A DNA stretch of 64,000 nucleotides from an uncultured Alistipes sp. (GCA_900539755.1 UQDC01000005.1:1-64000), one strand, 5' to 3'. Counted from the stretch's first letter, positions 35,798 through 44,451 are shown. Notes: generated by a model from the sequence alone, not told the origin. Made by a program: numbers and translations.

Positions 35798-37813
35798 ATG
35801 TTCGTTGAACTTGTCATTGCTTTGATGCTGTCATCGTTGGCGGTATTTGTCGTGCCGTTGGCGTACAAATGGTTGACCACACTATGTGTTGTGTCGCTGG
35901 GCGTTGTATCGGCGCTATGGGTGGCAATCGATGTCTTTGCCCATAACGGCGAGCGCTTTTATGATAGCGGGTACAATGTAGTTTTCGGATTGCAATACGG
36001 CATGAGTGATCCGCTGTCGGCCTTTTTTATGGTGATGTTGTCGATTGCTGCCGTATCGGTGATGATCTATGCGCGGGGGTACCTGAAACCCTATCTTGAA
36101 AAAAAATCACCGGCGCAGATTTCGTTACACTACTTCTGTTTGAGTGTGTTGTACCTCTCAATGCTGTTGGTGGTTACGCTGCGGGATGCTTTCGGGTTCC
36201 TGTTCGCTTGGGAGGTGATGACGCTCTCCTCGTTTGTGTTGATTTTGTTTGATGCCGAACGTCAGGAGGTGCGCCGAGCCGCATTGAGCTACCTGTTGCT
36301 GATGCACATCGGTTTCCTGTTCCTGCTGGTCGCCTTCGTCGTACTTTCTGCTAATGGACTGCCGGCCACCTTTGATTCAATTGCCCATTTCGGAGTCCAG
36401 GGCGGTAATGTTGTGTTGCTGTTCGTGCTGTTCCTGATCGGATTCGGCATGAAAGCGGGTATCTTCCCGCTGCATGTGTGGCTTCCTGAGGCACATCCGG
36501 CTGCTCCGGCACATATCTCGGCTTTCATGTCAGGCGTGATGATCAAAACCGGAGTCTATGGCGTGATGCGAGTTCTCTCGTTAATTGATTCGAACTTGAT
36601 GACCATCGGTTTGATTTTGCTGGGTGTGGGAGCGGTAACCGGTCTGTGGGGTGTCATTTTGGCCGCCCTGCAAAACGATGTGAAGAAGTTGTTGGCCTAT
36701 TCCAGCATCGAGAATATCGGAATTATCTTTATTGGGTTGGGAACGGCTCTGTTGGGAAGAGCCTGTGGTAGCTCGACCATCTATTTGGCGGGCATGGCCG
36801 GAGCCTTGCTGCATACGTTGAACCACTCCTTTTTCAAATCTCTTCTCTTCATGGGAGCGGGCAATATCTATTCGGCCACCCACACGACATCGCTTGACAA
36901 ATTGGGCGGTCTGGGCAAAAAAATGCCCATCACGGCCGTACTCTTTTTAATCGGTATGTTGGCGATCTGTGCACTGCCTCCGTTCAATGGTTTCGTTTCG
37001 GAATTCTTGATCTATCGGGGACTGTTGCAGGGTGTGGCTGCCAATGGTTCGGTAACCATTGTGGCTCTGGTCGGTATGATCTTTTTGGCGCTTATTGGTG
37101 GATTGGTGGTCATGGCCTTCACCAAACTTTATGGTGTGGTCTTCTCCGGAATACCTCGTGCTGAGGAGGCTGACCATGCCCATGAAGTTTCTCTCCCGAT
37201 GTTGATCGCTATGGCCCTGCCTTTGGCTGGTATTCTGATTGTAGGTCTGGTTCCTCTCTTTGCATTGCGCTGGGTAAGTGGTTTGGCTGTGGGACTCTCC
37301 GATGGTTTCGGAGCTTTGGCGCCGGCCGTAGGGGTATCACCAACGATGGGTGAGACGTTCCTTTCGGGATGTTTCGGTCCGTTGAGTCTCGGAGTGGGGC
37401 TGTTGTTGGTACTGATCATCGTTTTGTGGTTTGTGAGGTGTCGTATTATCAAAGGACGTCCAGAAACAGAATCGCCGACCTGGAATTGCGGTTTTACGGC
37501 GGTCACTTCGCATATGCAGTACAGCGGTGAATCATTCAGTGAAGGACTCGGACGAATATCGGAGCGGATGATCAGCAACCGATTGGATCCGGCCCGTATC
37601 GGTACCGATGAAATTTTCCCTACCGAACACAATTTTGACGTTCGTCACAAAGACCGGCTCGATTCACTGTTTGCCCAATGGTGGAGCTATCTGTTGCGAC
37701 GGATCAATGCCAAATTAGTCGTTTTCCGTACGGGACGTATCGACCACTATATATTGTATGCGTTGTTGTTCCTGGCTTTGATCTTTGTGTTGACAGCTTT
37801 GAACCTGATATAA
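35798..37813 (+). CDS. Ehr/hydrogenase-4-type membrane subunit HyfB-like (NuoL/M family)
   Basis: A 671-residue ion-translocating antiporter-like subunit with about 16 hydrophobic helices. The proton_antipo_M core is visible: FLFAWEVMTLSSFVLI, LHVWLPEAHPAAPAHISAFMSG, LLAYSSIENIGII, and LNHSFFKSLLFMGAG. It contains the conserved Lys/Glu/His of the family (WE, LHVWLPEAH, HSFFK). A cytoplasmic C-terminal extension follows (PTWNCGFTAVTSHMQYSGES, EGLGRISERM), typical of hyfB and not of NuoM. It is first in the block hyfB-C-E-F-G-I-like genes and follows rsmE by 6 bp. The next start is about 79 bp downstream, across a hairpin. With the redox subunits depleted of metal ligands, a role as an ion channel or antiporter is plausible but unproven. 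Confidence 0.93.
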   Translation: MFVELVIALMLSSLAVFVVPLAYKWLTTLCVVSLGVVSALWVAIDVFAHNGERFYDSGYNVVFGLQYGMSDPLSAFFMVMLSIAAVSVMIYARGYLKPYLEKKSPAQISLHYFCLSVLYLSMLLVVTLRDAFGFLFAWEVMTLSSFVLILFDAERQEVRRAALSYLLLMHIGFLFLLVAFVVLSANGLPATFDSIAHFGVQGGNVVLLFVLFLIGFGMKAGIFPLHVWLPEAHPAAPAHISAFMSGVMIKTGVYGVMRVLSLIDSNLMTIGLILLGVGAVTGLWGVILAALQNDVKKLLAYSSIENIGIIFIGLGTALLGRACGSSTIYLAGMAGALLHTLNHSFFKSLLFMGAGNIYSATHTTSLDKLGGLGKKMPITAVLFLIGMLAICALPPFNGFVSEFLIYRGLLQGVAANGSVTIVALVGMIFLALIGGLVVMAFTKLYGVVFSGIPRAEEADHAHEVSLPMLIAMALPLAGILIVGLVPLFALRWVSGLAVGLSDGFGALAPAVGVSPTMGETFLSGCFGPLSLGVGLLLVLIIVLWFVRCRIIKGRPETESPTWNCGFTAVTSHMQYSGESFSEGLGRISERMISNRLDPARIGTDEIFPTEHNFDVRHKDRLDSLFAQWWSYLLRRINAKLVVFRTGRIDHYILYALLFLALIFVLTALNLI

Positions 37814-37821
37814 ATCCGAGA

Positions 37822-37869
37822 GAGAGTAACTATCGTTTTGCCTTCATGTAAGGAAGGAAAGTTGCTCTC
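37822..37869 (+). other. Intercistronic hairpin between hyfB-like and hyfC-like genes
   Basis: GAGAGTAAC (37822-37830) pairs with GTTGCTCTC (37861-37869, one wobble), enclosing a second pairing CCTTC with GGAAGG around an AUGUA loop. There is no T-run, so it is more likely an mRNA-processing or stability element than a terminator; it is the only sizeable gap in this gene block. Confidence 0.45.
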
Positions 37870-37892
37870 GTTAAAGATGCTTGAATAAAAAA

Positions 37893-38795
37893 ATGAGTTT
37901 GATATTAAGCCTGTTTGTTGCCTTGATGCTGCCCGGAGTGGTGGTTCGGACACGAGCCCTGCTCAGCGGTCGCAAAGGAGCTCCCTTTTTTCAGCATATC
38001 ACGCGGTTGGGAGTCCTGATGCACAAAACGCCCATATACAGTCCCACAACCGGATTGGTGTTTCGCTTGGCGCCTGTAGTCTATTTGGCTTCGACTTTAG
38101 TGGCCTTGTTGTTGGTTCCTGTGGGGGACTTTCGGGCGGTGATCTCGTTTAACGGCGATGTGGTGCTTTTTTGTTACCTGTTGGCCTTGGGTCGGGTCAT
38201 GTTGATTTTGGCCGCTATGGAGACGGGTAGCAGTATCGACGGTATGGGGGCCAGTCGTGAAGCCCTTTACGGTGCGCTGCTCGAACCGGCACTCTTCTTG
38301 GTAGTGGGCACTCTGGCGCTGGTTTCAGGAACCCTCTCGTTTTCACAAGTGTTTGCCGGCATTAGTGGTGGAACAACCGAAATGGTAGTGGCCATGGTGT
38401 TGTTGATGTACGCCCTATTCAAAGCCCTGTTGGTTGAGGCCGGACGTATTCCGGTGGATGATCCCCGCACGCACCTTGAATTGACCATGATCCACGAAGC
38501 CATGGTCTTGGATTATAGTGGATTCGATATGGCACTGATTACGTTAGCTGGCTGGATCAAAACGGGGCTGTTGGCGGTTTTGGCAGCTTCGGCATTGGTG
38601 TCGGTACTCTGGTGGGATACGTTGTTGGTGGTTGTGGTGGCTTTGGTGGTTGGTGTCGCTATCGGCGTTGTCGAGTCTCTTTTGGCCCGCAGCCGAATGG
38701 CTCGCAATACCACCTACATCGTGACGATTTTGGCTGTCGCACTCGTGGCGTTTGTCATCGGTTATCTGTTGTTGAATCATGTAGAGATTGGATAA
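37893..38795 (+). CDS. Ehr/hydrogenase-4-type membrane subunit HyfC-like (NuoH family)
   Basis: A 300-residue membrane protein of about eight helices, the quinone-site-type subunit that joins the hydrophilic arm to the pumping arm. It shows the family's GRKGAPFFQ, the IYSPTTGLVFRLAP segment and the acidic loop EAGRIPVDDPRTHLELTMIHEAM, which matches HycD/HyfC rather than NuoH. The ATG at 37893 is chosen; a TTG frame starts 12 bp earlier. The gene ends 3 bp before the hyfE-like gene, so the two are likely co-translated. Confidence 0.93.
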   Translation: MSLILSLFVALMLPGVVVRTRALLSGRKGAPFFQHITRLGVLMHKTPIYSPTTGLVFRLAPVVYLASTLVALLLVPVGDFRAVISFNGDVVLFCYLLALGRVMLILAAMETGSSIDGMGASREALYGALLEPALFLVVGTLALVSGTLSFSQVFAGISGGTTEMVVAMVLLMYALFKALLVEAGRIPVDDPRTHLELTMIHEAMVLDYSGFDMALITLAGWIKTGLLAVLAASALVSVLWWDTLLVVVVALVVGVAIGVVESLLARSRMARNTTYIVTILAVALVAFVIGYLLLNHVEIG

Positions 38796-38798
38796 ATC

Positions 38799-39428
38799 AT
38801 GTTGTTGGCATTGATTATATTGTATGTGGTGACGCTGCTCTATTTATCGATTGTCGAGCGGTTCCGTCATTACGCCGCACTGGTAGGATTGCAGGGGTGG
38901 CTTTTGTTGGGTGTAGCACTGTTCCGGCTTCATGCGATCGATTGGCCAGAATTGATTTTTATTTTGGCTGAAACGCTGGTTTTCAAGGCAATTATTGTGC
39001 CGGTATTGTTGACTAACATTATCCGTCGAACCGGTATAGACCGCGTACATGTCGCTTCGGTGGCAACGTTTAACCAGTTGTTGCTGTCGCTGTTGGCGCT
39101 GTTGTGCAGTATCGTGATCACCTATTGCCTGGCCGATACGCAGATTGATAGGGTCTTTTTTGGAGTGGCTCTTTATGGTTTGTTGAGTGGAATGCTGTTG
39201 ATTGTCAATCATAAGCGTATCTTTTCCCATTTGGTCGGCTTCTTGGTGATCGAAAACGGGGTCTTTCTCTTCTCGATGGCGATCGGTGTGGAGATGCCCT
39301 ATTTGATCAACATTGCCATTTTGCTCGATATTTTGATGAGTGTGCTGATGTTGGGCATGTTTGTGGGCAAGATCGGACAGCGACTCCACGATTTCAACTC
39401 TGATTCATTAACCTCGATCAAGGATTGA
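38799..39428 (+). CDS. Ehr/hydrogenase-4-type membrane subunit HyfE-like
   Basis: A 209-residue membrane protein with about seven helices. It is HyfE-like, carrying the NuoK-type half (LLIVNHKRIFSHLVGFLVIENGVFLFS, with the conserved Glu in the helix after GFLVIENG) after two or three extra N-terminal helices. NuoK-type subunits carry buried glutamates of the ion path; Glu in VIENG is present. It starts 3 bp after the hyfC-like stop and precedes the hyfF-like gene by 4 bp. Confidence 0.85.
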   Translation: MLLALIILYVVTLLYLSIVERFRHYAALVGLQGWLLLGVALFRLHAIDWPELIFILAETLVFKAIIVPVLLTNIIRRTGIDRVHVASVATFNQLLLSLLALLCSIVITYCLADTQIDRVFFGVALYGLLSGMLLIVNHKRIFSHLVGFLVIENGVFLFSMAIGVEMPYLINIAILLDILMSVLMLGMFVGKIGQRLHDFNSDSLTSIKD

Positions 39429-39432
39429 TGCC

Positions 39433-40836
39433 ATGATGATACTTCTGTTTTTTCTGTTGTCGATCGTGATTGCCGGTGTGGTGGCGACGGTCAAGAGCCG
39501 TCAGGCTGCCCATTGGACGGCAGCCTGTTATTATGGCGTACAGATCCTGTTTGCTGCCTTTGTTGTAGGGTGGGGAATCGGCCGGACCGAATTGCAGTTT
39601 TTTACCTTCGATCTGTTGGGAACGATATTCTTCGTGCTGATGTCGGTAATCTCGTCGGTCGCTTATGTGCAAAGTAACTATTATCTCGATAATGAGTCGT
39701 TGCGCCAGTATAAGCTCTACAACATTTCGTTGATGTTACTGTGCACCTCGGCGACCGGAGTCTATTTCGCCAACAATGTGGCGGTGACTTGGATCTTCCT
39801 GGAGGCGACAACACTCTGTACGGCGGGATTAGTCTATCACCGTCGGAATCGCCGCAGTTTGGAGGCAACCTGGAAATATGTGTTTGTCTGTTCGCTGGGG
39901 ATCGCTGTGGCCTATCTGGGCATCTTGCTGCTCAGTACGGTGACCGCAGGGAGCGAACTCTCTTACGCAAATCTCGTGCGGACAGTGGCTTCGGGAAATC
40001 CACTCTACCTGAAGATTGCTTTCCTGTTTATCTTGGTTGGGTACAGTTGCAAAATGGAGATATTTCCACTCTATACGATTGATGTCGATGCAAACTTCGC
40101 CGCACCGGCTCCAGCCTCGGCCGTCATATCGACCGTACTGGTCAATGCCGGATTTGTCGCCTTTTTCCGAGTGTATGAGGTGGCAGTGGTTTCGCCGGTT
40201 TACGAGTGGTTCAAGCATGTACTGATCCTTGCCGGATTGATCTCGTTGTTGATTGCTGCGGTCTATTTGCGTCGGACCAACCACTACAAGCGTTTCTGGG
40301 CCTATTCGACTGTCGAATGTATGGGTGTAGCTGTGGTGGCACTTGGTGTGGGCGGTGCGGCTATTTTTGCTGCCGTATTGCAGGTCATCACCCATGCCCT
40401 GATTAAATCGGGTGTTTTCGTACTGATGGGGCAGGTCGGTAAAATCTATGGCAGTTATCGGATGAACCGTATTGGTGGCTACATTCGGGTGCATCGTACC
40501 GGAGCCATTGCACTGTTGTTGGGTGGAGTTTCTTTGTTGGCTTTCCCTCCTTCAGCCCTCTTTATCTCCGAGATGATTATTCTGCGGCAGATTGTGCAGA
40601 TGGGGCAGTGGTGGGTGCTGGTGGTTTTGGCATTGTTGCTCTGTTTTGTGATGTACAGCCTCTGCTCGCGTGTACTGCAACTCTGCTTTAAACCTGTGGG
40701 GACACCGCTTCAGGCACCACATTTACATCGAAGTGTAACGTGGTGTGGGTTGGGATTGATTGTGATCGCTTCAGTATTGGGCATCGTCCAGCCTCCCTTT
40801 TTGATAGAGATTATTCACGCTGTAACAGCTTTTTAA
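39433..40836 (+). CDS. Ehr/hydrogenase-4-type membrane subunit HyfF-like (NuoN/M family)
   Basis: A 467-residue antiporter-like subunit with about 14 helices, a second pump module of the complex. Core motifs: TWIFLEATTLCTAGLVY (the Glu of TM5), YSCKMEIFPLYTIDVDANFAAPAPASAV, FWAYSTVECMGVAVV, and ITHALIKSGVFVLMGQ. The gene starts 4 bp after the hyfE-like stop and ends 7 bp before the hyfG-like gene. As in HyfF the fold resembles HyfB and NuoL, but the helix count is smaller and there is no long C-terminal extension. Confidence 0.92.
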   Translation: MMILLFFLLSIVIAGVVATVKSRQAAHWTAACYYGVQILFAAFVVGWGIGRTELQFFTFDLLGTIFFVLMSVISSVAYVQSNYYLDNESLRQYKLYNISLMLLCTSATGVYFANNVAVTWIFLEATTLCTAGLVYHRRNRRSLEATWKYVFVCSLGIAVAYLGILLLSTVTAGSELSYANLVRTVASGNPLYLKIAFLFILVGYSCKMEIFPLYTIDVDANFAAPAPASAVISTVLVNAGFVAFFRVYEVAVVSPVYEWFKHVLILAGLISLLIAAVYLRRTNHYKRFWAYSTVECMGVAVVALGVGGAAIFAAVLQVITHALIKSGVFVLMGQVGKIYGSYRMNRIGGYIRVHRTGAIALLLGGVSLLAFPPSALFISEMIILRQIVQMGQWWVLVVLALLLCFVMYSLCSRVLQLCFKPVGTPLQAPHLHRSVTWCGLGLIVIASVLGIVQPPFLIEIIHAVTAF

Positions 40837-40843
40837 GTTTCGA

Positions 40844-42415
40844 ATGGATAAGTGGTTCAAAATATCCGGTTGGCAGGGAAGTGTGCCGCAAGAGGAGATT
40901 CCTGTATTGCCGTATGCGGATTTCTTTCAGCAGCTTTGTCGGGCTTTGGAGCGGGAGAGTTGCCATATCGCCTCCTATTTCGGAGTGCCTGAATCGGATG
41001 CGCTGCGGCTCTACTGCTTGATGTTGGATGATGCTTCGGGTGAGGTGATGATCGTCTCCTGTCTTCTTGAAGGATACGGGAAAGACCAAGTGTCCCGAAC
41101 TCCAGATAGTCAGGATAAACAAGAGCTGATTCCGTCGTTGACAGCACGTTATCCGGCTGTCCATCCTTTTGAGCGAGAGCTTATCGAACAGTTCGGAGTG
41201 GGTTATATCGACCATCCGTGGGCAAAACCGTTGCGTTTTGCGCATGATCGAGCCGATCGCTCGAAACAGTTGAATAACTATCCTTTCTATTCGATTCGTG
41301 GCGAAGCGTTGCATGAGGTGAACGTAGGACCGATTCATGCAGGGATCATCGAACCAGGTTGTTTCCGTTTTATCTGCAACGGTGAACAGATCATCCACTT
41401 AGAGATCGTATTGGGCTTCCAGCATCGAGGGGTTGAACGGCTGATTCGCGAGACACCGAATCTGTTGCGTCAATCATTGTTGTGTGAAGGAGTCGCCGGA
41501 GATAGCGCCGCAGCCCATGGAGTGGCTTATGCCGGGGTGGTAGAGTCGCTTCATGCGGTGACAGGAGCTGAACCCGTCGGAATACGTTTAGAGCTTGAAC
41601 GGGCGATTGCTTTGGAGATGGAGCGTATCGCTCTGCATTTGGCCGATACGGGAGCTTTGTGCATGGACATTGGATTCCAGTTGGGACAGGTGTCGTGTGA
41701 GGCTTTGCGGACAATCGTCATCAATACGACGCAGCGTTGGTGCGGTAACCGTTTTGCCAAAGGGCTGATCCGGTGTGGAGGAACCCACTATCCGTTGACT
41801 TCGGAGATAGCGGCACTGATACGTAAAAACCTCGACGAGGTTGAGCGCCGTTATACGGAGGTGGTCTATGCATTGGAGAACAGCTCGTCCGTGTTGGCCC
41901 GATTCGAGGATTGCGGCGTGGTGACGCGAGCTCAGGCGCATCGGATCGGTGCTGTGGGGATGGCAGCCCGTGCATCAGGCCTCGAACGGGACCTCAGACG
42001 TTCCCATACCGGTCATGTTTACGGCAGTTTGTTGGTACACGATCCGGTGGTAGAGACCTCCGGAGATGTGTATGCCCGTTTGAAGGTACGCATGCGTGAA
42101 GCGGTGCAGACGATGGGACATGTTCGCACGATGCTCAATCTGCTCGAAAATCAAAGTCGAGTCAGCTGTCCGCCCGATTATGGCATGAAGTTGGCTTCCG
42201 ATAGATTGGCCTTTTCGTTGGTTGAAGGATGGCGTGGCGAGATTTGTCACGTGGCATTGACTGATCCGGAGGGCCGAGTGGAGGCTTACAAAATCGTCGA
42301 TCCATCGGTACATAACTGGACCGCTTTGGCGCTTTCGGTGCGTGGTATCGGCATTTCAGATTTTCCGATTTGTAACAAGAGTTTCAATCTCTCCTATTGC
42401 GGCCACGATTTGTAG
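40844..42415 (+). CDS. Ehr large subunit, HyfG/HycE-like without NiFe ligands
   Basis: A 523-residue fusion of a NuoC-like domain (about 1-135, HPFERELIEQFGVGYIDHPW) and a NuoD-like domain (HEVNVGPIHAGIIEPGCFRF, HLEIVLGFQHRGVERLIRE). In HycE/HyfG four cysteines bind NiFe: RxCGxC near the middle and DPCxxC at the end. Here the first motif reads GVAGDS (216-221; Ala218 and Ser221 replace Cys) and the last reads NLSYCG (515-520; Ser517 and Gly520 replace Cys). The conserved His after the first motif (GDSAAAH) remains. So the enzyme cannot hold NiFe and is not an H2-evolving subunit; it matches the energy-converting hydrogenase related (Ehr) type. No formate dehydrogenase or hyp maturation gene lies in the window. 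Next gene 35 bp downstream. Confidence 0.85.
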   Translation: MDKWFKISGWQGSVPQEEIPVLPYADFFQQLCRALERESCHIASYFGVPESDALRLYCLMLDDASGEVMIVSCLLEGYGKDQVSRTPDSQDKQELIPSLTARYPAVHPFERELIEQFGVGYIDHPWAKPLRFAHDRADRSKQLNNYPFYSIRGEALHEVNVGPIHAGIIEPGCFRFICNGEQIIHLEIVLGFQHRGVERLIRETPNLLRQSLLCEGVAGDSAAAHGVAYAGVVESLHAVTGAEPVGIRLELERAIALEMERIALHLADTGALCMDIGFQLGQVSCEALRTIVINTTQRWCGNRFAKGLIRCGGTHYPLTSEIAALIRKNLDEVERRYTEVVYALENSSSVLARFEDCGVVTRAQAHRIGAVGMAARASGLERDLRRSHTGHVYGSLLVHDPVVETSGDVYARLKVRMREAVQTMGHVRTMLNLLENQSRVSCPPDYGMKLASDRLAFSLVEGWRGEICHVALTDPEGRVEAYKIVDPSVHNWTALALSVRGIGISDFPICNKSFNLSYCGHDL

Positions 42416-42450
42416 TGTGCAGGTGAGAGCGAGATTCATAAATAGTTGTC

Positions 42451-43215
42451 ATGGTGTTATCCAAAATCAAGGTGTTGCGAAGTCATGGTCGGCAGTACAT
42501 TCCCGACCTGAAGGCGGTTGAATTACCCGAAACATTTCGTGGACGGCCGGAGATTGCTCCCGGAGTGTCGGATGAAGTTGCCGTTGAGTTGGAACGGTTG
42601 TGTCCGACCCAGGCGATTACGGCAGCACCTCTGACTATTCGACTTGATCGTTGTCTGTTTTGTAACGAGTGTGCAAAACGTTATCCACAAGCTATTCGGT
42701 TTACACCGGATTATTGTTTGGCCACCAATGATCTTGAACGACTCTGTATCAGTGAGCACTCTCCAAGTGCCATTACGCTGGATGAAAAGTTGGTTCGCAG
42801 CGAGATTCGACGTTGTTTTGGCAGGTCATTGCGGCTTCGTGAGGTTTCGGCCGGAGGGGATAACTCGACCGAGATGGAGCTCAATGCAACGATGAATGTC
42901 AATTTTGATTTTGGCCGGTACGGCATCGAGTTTACCGCTTCTCCCCGACATGCCGATGGTATGGTGATCACGGGGCCGATTACAGAAAATATGGCGGTAC
43001 CTTTAGAGATAGCTTATAATGCTATAGCTTCCCCTAAACTGTTGATTTTGGCCGGTACGGATGCTCTTTCCGGAGGTGTCTTTTCAAATTCATCAGCGCT
43101 TAATCGCAGCTTTTTGGAGCGTTTTAAACCGGATCTTTATGTGCCGGGCAATCCGGTGCATCCGTTGACCTTTATTCATGGAGTGATGGCCCTGTTGGGA
43201 CGGTATCGTAAATAG
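42451..43215 (+). CDS. Ehr small subunit: half-ferredoxin fused to NuoB/HyfI-like domain, cluster ligands lost
   Basis: A 254-residue protein with two parts. The N-terminal part (about 35-95) resembles a 2[4Fe-4S] ferredoxin (HyfH/NuoI-like) with only one set left: Cys51 in CPTQAI, and Cys68, Cys71, Cys74 in CLFCNEC. In a normal protein a fourth Cys would be at position 78 (Tyr here), so a single cluster built from Cys51 plus the three others is expected. The C-terminal part (about 130-254) is NuoB/HyfI-like (NVNFDFGRYGIEFTASPRHAD, VITGPITENM, DLYVPGNP). The four ligands of the proximal cluster are missing: GGDNSTE instead of GSCNGCE (Asp137, Thr140), GTDALSGG (Asp204), and PGNP (Asn234) where PGCP is normal. 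Fusion of H and I into one chain is seen here directly; redox function is doubtful. Confidence 0.85.
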   Translation: MVLSKIKVLRSHGRQYIPDLKAVELPETFRGRPEIAPGVSDEVAVELERLCPTQAITAAPLTIRLDRCLFCNECAKRYPQAIRFTPDYCLATNDLERLCISEHSPSAITLDEKLVRSEIRRCFGRSLRLREVSAGGDNSTEMELNATMNVNFDFGRYGIEFTASPRHADGMVITGPITENMAVPLEIAYNAIASPKLLILAGTDALSGGVFSNSSALNRSFLERFKPDLYVPGNPVHPLTFIHGVMALLGRYRK

Positions 43216-43222
43216 TCGGAAC

Positions 43223-43903
43223 ATGCGGGAATCGTTATCTCTTTTTTATTCGTTTTTCAAGATAGGCCTTTTTACTTTTGGAGGAGGCTATGCGATGATT
43301 CCGTTGGTACAACGGGAGGTGGTTCGTAAAGGCTGGATTCTTGAAGCTCAATTTCTCGAACTGCTGACCCTGGCGCAATCGGCACCGGGTCCGTTGGCCC
43401 TCAATACGGCGGTATTTGTCGGCTATCGTGTCAAAGGGTATCGGGGCGTTGCGCTGTCGGTATTTGGGATTATTCTTCCCTCCTTTGTTATTATTCTGAT
43501 TATTGCCATCTATCTGCACTCTTTTCGTGACAACCATGTGGTGGCAGCGGTGTTTAAGGGTATCCGTCCGGCAGTAGTTGCGCTGATGTTGGCTCCTGTG
43601 TTCGGATTCTCGAAGGGGTTAGGCTGGAAGCGTGGCGTATTGGCTGTTGTGGCTGCATTTCTGGTGTGGTATTTCTCCATTTCGCCGGTCTATCTCATTA
43701 TTTTCGGGGCATTGGGCGGAATTGCCTGGGGATGGTGGCGATTGCGTCGTGAACTGGAGAAGACAGGGCAAAAACCGACTGCTCCTGGTTCGGTGCAGGA
43801 TATTGATTCGGTACAACCGGTAAGCACTGCTGATACTGAGGTATCGTTGATTGAGAACCCGACAGATTCCCCTGAAAAATCGTCGGCAAAACCTAATTGT
43901 TAA
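43223..43903 (+). CDS. Chromate transporter (CHR) half-size protein, N-terminal type
   Basis: A 226-residue single CHR domain with about six helices. Family hallmarks: KIGLFTFGGGYAMIPLVQREVV near the start and APGPLALNTAVFVGYRVKG (the PGP motif). The last 55 residues are hydrophilic and Ser/Pro/Asp-rich, with no known fold. Full ChrA has two CHR domains; here they are encoded by two consecutive genes, as in many Bacteroidota, probably making a heterodimer. The substrate may be chromate or another anion. The start is 7 bp after the Ehr small subunit stop, so the pair is transcribed with the Ehr block. Confidence 0.9.
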   Translation: MRESLSLFYSFFKIGLFTFGGGYAMIPLVQREVVRKGWILEAQFLELLTLAQSAPGPLALNTAVFVGYRVKGYRGVALSVFGIILPSFVIILIIAIYLHSFRDNHVVAAVFKGIRPAVVALMLAPVFGFSKGLGWKRGVLAVVAAFLVWYFSISPVYLIIFGALGGIAWGWWRLRRELEKTGQKPTAPGSVQDIDSVQPVSTADTEVSLIENPTDSPEKSSAKPNC

Positions 43904-43923
43904 ACTCTGATCGATCGGTTACA

Positions 43924-44451
43924 ATGATATATCTTCAATTATTATATTCTTATTTAAAGATCGGATTTTTTGGTTTTGGGGGCGGTTATGCCATGCTGGC
44001 CTTGATTCACAATGAGATTGTGGTTCGTCACCATTGGTTGACCAACAGTGAATTGACCGATATTATAGCGATTTCCCAGATGACACCCGGTCCGATTGCC
44101 ATTAACAGTGCCACTTATGTGGGTTATACCGTTACCGGTAATATTTGGGGCTCTTTGTTGGCTACGTTTGCGGTGAGTTTGCCTTCGTTGACCATCATGT
44201 TGCTGATCACCAAATTTTACATGAAATTGCACAACAACCGTTATGTGCAGGATGCCATGTACGGCATGTTGCCGATGGTGGTGGCGATGATTCTTGCGGC
44301 GACACTGCTGCTGCTTACTCCAGACACCTTTATTGATTGGTATAGTTGGGCTATTATGATTGTGGCATTCATCGCCTCGATCAAGAAAATGAGTCCTATT
44401 TTAGTGATTTGTCTGGCAGGGGTAGCCGGTTATCTGATTTATGGTTTGTAA
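43924..44451 (+). CDS. Chromate transporter (CHR) half-size protein, second copy
   Basis: A 175-residue single CHR domain with about five or six helices: YLKIGFFGFGGGYAMLALIHNEIV and MTPGPIAINSATYVGYTVTG, the same motifs as the upstream gene. The ATG at 43924 is chosen because the longer frame opens with TTG at 43897 inside the stop region of the previous gene. Only about 20 bp separate it from the first CHR gene. Together they form the two halves of a ChrA-type anion transporter. Last gene of the rsmE-Ehr-CHR operon; a terminator follows at 44651. Confidence 0.9.
   Translation: MIYLQLLYSYLKIGFFGFGGGYAMLALIHNEIVVRHHWLTNSELTDIIAISQMTPGPIAINSATYVGYTVTGNIWGSLLATFAVSLPSLTIMLLITKFYMKLHNNRYVQDAMYGMLPMVVAMILAATLLLLTPDTFIDWYSWAIMIVAFIASIKKMSPILVICLAGVAGYLIYGL

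Noticed and set aside
40844..42415. Functional NiFe hydrogenase large subunit
   Set aside because: The overall similarity is clear, but the four cysteines that hold the NiFe centre are all replaced.
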